Source: a virus. Taken from it: DNA of 55,002 bases. The stretch's first letter is position 1, and every line of letters starts with the position of its first letter. A model generated the notes under the pieces. The model ran no database searches. It worked only from the letters and a program-made list of their open reading frames with translations, and was not told the DNA's origin. The position numbers and the translations under genes are program-made. The DNA lies in IMG/VR virus record IMGVR_UViG_3300021479_000008, positions 1 to 55,002 of that record. One strand, 5' to 3'. This document shows, piece by piece, positions 53,448 through 55,002 of the stretch.

Positions 53448-53894
53448 CTACTTCCGTGGCTTACGCGGTTTGCGCTTCTTTGCTGCTTTCTTCCGTGGCT
53501 TACGTTTTGGCTTCTCCTCGGCCTCCGACTCTTCTGATTCTTCGGCTTCGGATTCTTCCTCGGACTCGGATTCGCTTTCACTTTCTGACTCCGACTCTTC
53601 CTTACTCTTTTTACCTTTCTTCTTTTTCTTCTTGTCCGATTCGGACTCCGATTCACTCTCGGACTCTTCTTCACTCTCTTCTTCGGACTCTTCCTCGGAT
53701 TCGGACTCCGATTCGCTCTCGGATTCCTCACCTTTCTTTTTCTTCTTCTTTTTCTTCTTATCCGACTCGGATTCACTTTCCGATTCAGACTCTTCTTCCG
53801 ATTCTTCGGCTTCGGATTCCTCTTCCGATTCCTCGGCGCTGGATTCTTCGGCTTCTGAACTGCTCTCTTCTACTTCTTCATCTTCCTTCTTCTT
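53448..53894. repeat. Low-complexity Ser-Glu and Lys repeat tract
   Basis: The last 150 codons of the SSB-like gene alternate Glu-Ser repeats with poly-Lys blocks. At the DNA level this gives a strongly purine-rich coding strand (GAA, GAG, TCC, TCG, AAG codons) with many near-repeats. Such tracts are prone to length change. Confidence 0.9.
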
Positions 53895-54596
53895 ACGTCC
53901 CATATTACCTTTCTCCTTTTCAGTGTCTTCACGTCCAAAGTACGCATCCTTCTGCCATTGTTCGTCGTACGGGTACATATTACAATCAACAAACGGTTTC
54001 AGCTGTTTGATGATGCCTTTAGGAACGGAAGTCTTTTCGTCTTCAGCTTCGATTTCACCATATCTCGTCTTAAGACGTTGACCACGACGCCGGATGCTGA
54101 AATTATACCCGGCTTTGTGATTGAGATAAGCCTTCCTGTCGTTGTTGATGACTGATAGAAGCTTATACCCAATGTTCTCCGTTCCGCTTCCCTGACTTAC
54201 TGTCCATAAAAAAGGACCGACTAGTTCTTCCAACTCCTTATCAAATACGGCCACGTTAACAGCTAACTTCAAAGCTGGAGCAAGTTTCTTTGCTTCTTTT
54301 GTCCTCCCTTCTTTTTCTAGTTTTGCACGCTTCTTGCACAACCAACACTTTCCAACTTCACCCGGTCTGTTACCACAACGTGCAAGTCGTTTGTTCGGTC
54401 CAATGTCTCTGTGTTCCTGATACTCCATGTAGATAAATGGAGAGTCTCTTTCTTTGTCGGCTGGCGTACGGAGCAGCCGGAGTATGTTACGTCCTTCCTG
54501 GAGTGTGAATTTACCTCCCATCTCCGCGCGCTTCATTTTCTGCCCAGCTTGCTTTTGTACTTCCGCTAACTCTTCGTCTTCTTCGTGATGTCCCAT
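53448..54596 (-). CDS. gp32-like single-stranded DNA-binding protein with giant acidic/basic tail
   Basis: A 382-residue protein. Residues 25-230 look like the OB-fold core of phage SSBs: FTLQEGRNILRLLRTPADKE, CGNRPGEVGKCWLCKKRAKL (zinc-binding Cys as in gp32), PFLWTVSQGSG, GYNFSIRRRGQRLKTRYG. From residue 235 the sequence becomes (SE)n blocks separated by runs of up to nine Lys, ending RKPRKKAAKKRKPRKPRK. Normal SSBs end in a short acidic tip that contacts partners. Here the acidic part is about 110 residues long and is capped by a basic tail, which is exceptional. Strong AAGGAGAAAC site. Confidence 0.8.
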   Translation of the reverse strand: MGHHEEDEELAEVQKQAGQKMKRAEMGGKFTLQEGRNILRLLRTPADKERDSPFIYMEYQEHRDIGPNKRLARCGNRPGEVGKCWLCKKRAKLEKEGRTKEAKKLAPALKLAVNVAVFDKELEELVGPFLWTVSQGSGTENIGYKLLSVINNDRKAYLNHKAGYNFSIRRRGQRLKTRYGEIEAEDEKTSVPKGIIKQLKPFVDCNMYPYDEQWQKDAYFGREDTEKEKGNMGRKKKEDEEVEESSSEAEESSAEESEEESEAEESEEESESESESESDKKKKKKKKKGEESESESESESEEESEEESEEESESESESESDKKKKKKGKKSKEESESESESESESEEESEAEESEESEAEEKPKRKPRKKAAKKRKPRKPRK

Positions 54597-54604
54597 GTTT
54601 CTCC

Positions 54605-54838
54605 TTAATCAAACTCGCATTTAGTTATTTCAATCTGAACTCTATCGCACGTCAAACAATGACGTTTATGCTTTTTCCACTCACCTCCGGTATACCACCT
54701 TGGATCTTTTGTAAACATCTGAGCTAGTGGTGGTAGACCATATTGGACTGGACCTGATGCTATTACTTTCCACTTAGACCATGTATGTAAATGAAATATG
54801 CCCCACAATTTTCGTTCCTGAACTTGTACTACTTCCAT
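54605..54838 (-). CDS. Unknown 77-residue protein with one CxxC
   Basis: Begins MEVVQVQERKLWGIFHLHTW and ends KRHCLTCDRVQIEITKCEFD. Contains HLHTWSKWKV and GEWKKHKRHCLTC, aromatic- and His-rich stretches that could bind zinc with the single Cys pair. GGAGGTAGT precedes the ATG. No family recognised. Confidence 0.5.
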   Translation of the reverse strand: MEVVQVQERKLWGIFHLHTWSKWKVIASGPVQYGLPPLAQMFTKDPRWYTGGEWKKHKRHCLTCDRVQIEITKCEFD

Positions 54839-54848
54839 ACTACCTCCA

Positions 54849-55002
54849 CTAATTGTACGTTTTGAGAACTTCGTCGTCTATGCCACTGACCCTTTTCAAC
54901 GATGCTTCTCGTTCCTGAAACCAGAATGAAATACAACTACGCGCTGCACCACTTAACAATATTACACCTATGATGATAAGAAAAAGAAAGCCGACTAACA
55001 CC
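54849..55002 (-). CDS. Partial small membrane protein, runs off the window
   Basis: The frame ends at TAG 54849 and is open to the window edge. The 50 visible residues begin VLVGFLFLIIIGVILLSGAA, a transmembrane helix, followed by FWFQEREASLKRVSGIDDEV. The N-terminus is missing. The next gene's GGAGG site follows the stop directly. Confidence 0.55.
   Translation of the reverse strand, partial: VLVGFLFLIIIGVILLSGAARSCISFWFQEREASLKRVSGIDDEVLKTYN

Noticed and set aside
53369-54010. Plus-strand open frame of 213 residues opposite the SSB tail, and a 170-residue Arg/Lys-rich minus frame at 53264-53776
   Set aside because: Both are by-products of the simple-sequence Ser-Glu/Lys repeat. They lack start signals, and the SSB frame is clearly the coding one.

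Overview
The window looks like part of a large tailed-phage (Caudoviricetes) genome. Every gene I can support lies on the minus strand, so transcription runs from high to low coordinates. Genes are packed with almost no gaps. Neighbours are usually joined by ATGA or TAATG stop/start overlaps, most starts have a GGAG-type ribosome binding site, and TGA, TAA and TAG all act as stops (standard bacterial code). I see no rRNA, no tRNA, no CRISPR array and no integrase. Terminase, portal and major capsid genes are not recognisable here and presumably lie outside. Several exported proteins end their signal peptides in ..GQ, ..AQ or ..SAQ, which from memory is common in Acidobacteriota. That host guess is weak.

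Layout in the direction of transcription. (1) 55.0-43 kb, DNA metabolism: a gp32-like single-strand binding protein with a very long Ser-Glu/Lys tail, ThyX, a RecA/UvsX recombinase, an acyl carrier protein, a Fis-type HTH protein, a DnaX/RFC-like clamp loader, a single-chain SbcD-SbcC (Mre11-Rad50) fusion, a phage metallopeptidase, a cold-shock protein and many tiny proteins. (2) 43-28 kb, mixed structural and exported proteins: a two-helix membrane protein, a GH99-like TIM-barrel protein, a PKD-domain lipoprotein, an Ig-like protein, a tandem-HTH regulator, a 1070-residue tail-fibre-like protein with a Sec signal peptide, two secreted barrel-like proteins and overlapping membrane genes. (3) 28-23.6 kb and 14-10 kb, modular 'polyvalent' proteins (ParB-like, InPase-like, zincin, nuclease-like domains) punctuated by a recurring GGPGSGR peptide. 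(4) 23.6-14.5 kb, a sugar and glycosylation island: GT9-like, GT-A and GT75-like glycosyltransferases, a DUF6165-like protein, a cobalamin-binding radical SAM enzyme, a sugar C-methyltransferase, GDP-mannose 4,6-dehydratase and a minimal nucleotidyltransferase. (5) 9.3-0 kb: a GT2 enzyme, a Tat-exported protein, an HExxE metalloprotease candidate, endonuclease VII, QueD and QueE of the deazaguanine pathway, an intein-bearing GT4 enzyme, a GT9-like protein and two small ribosome-modulation-factor-like proteins.

The most striking items are these. A complete EDxHD (Vsr-like) homing endonuclease gene is nested in the +1 frame inside an intein whose own frame stays open for about 780 bp, and that intein interrupts its host enzyme exactly at the first cysteine of the radical SAM cluster motif. 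A GGPGSGR/GGxGSG(R/C) peptide recurs in four large proteins with different synonymous codons, and two of these plus one other protein share an MNLQ-x-(A/S) leader; together they may be a targeting or processing signal. A TCTGTATAAT element sits just upstream of several starts at a distance suggesting leaderless or nearly leaderless transcripts. Phage-encoded proteins carry host-style export signals.

How the genes may work together (inference): the replication and recombination module copies the genome. The sugar island makes and attaches a modified deoxyhexose, to virion, host surface or DNA. QueE and QueD feed a deazaguanine pathway whose other steps must lie elsewhere. The GGPGSGR proteins could be delivered with the virion.
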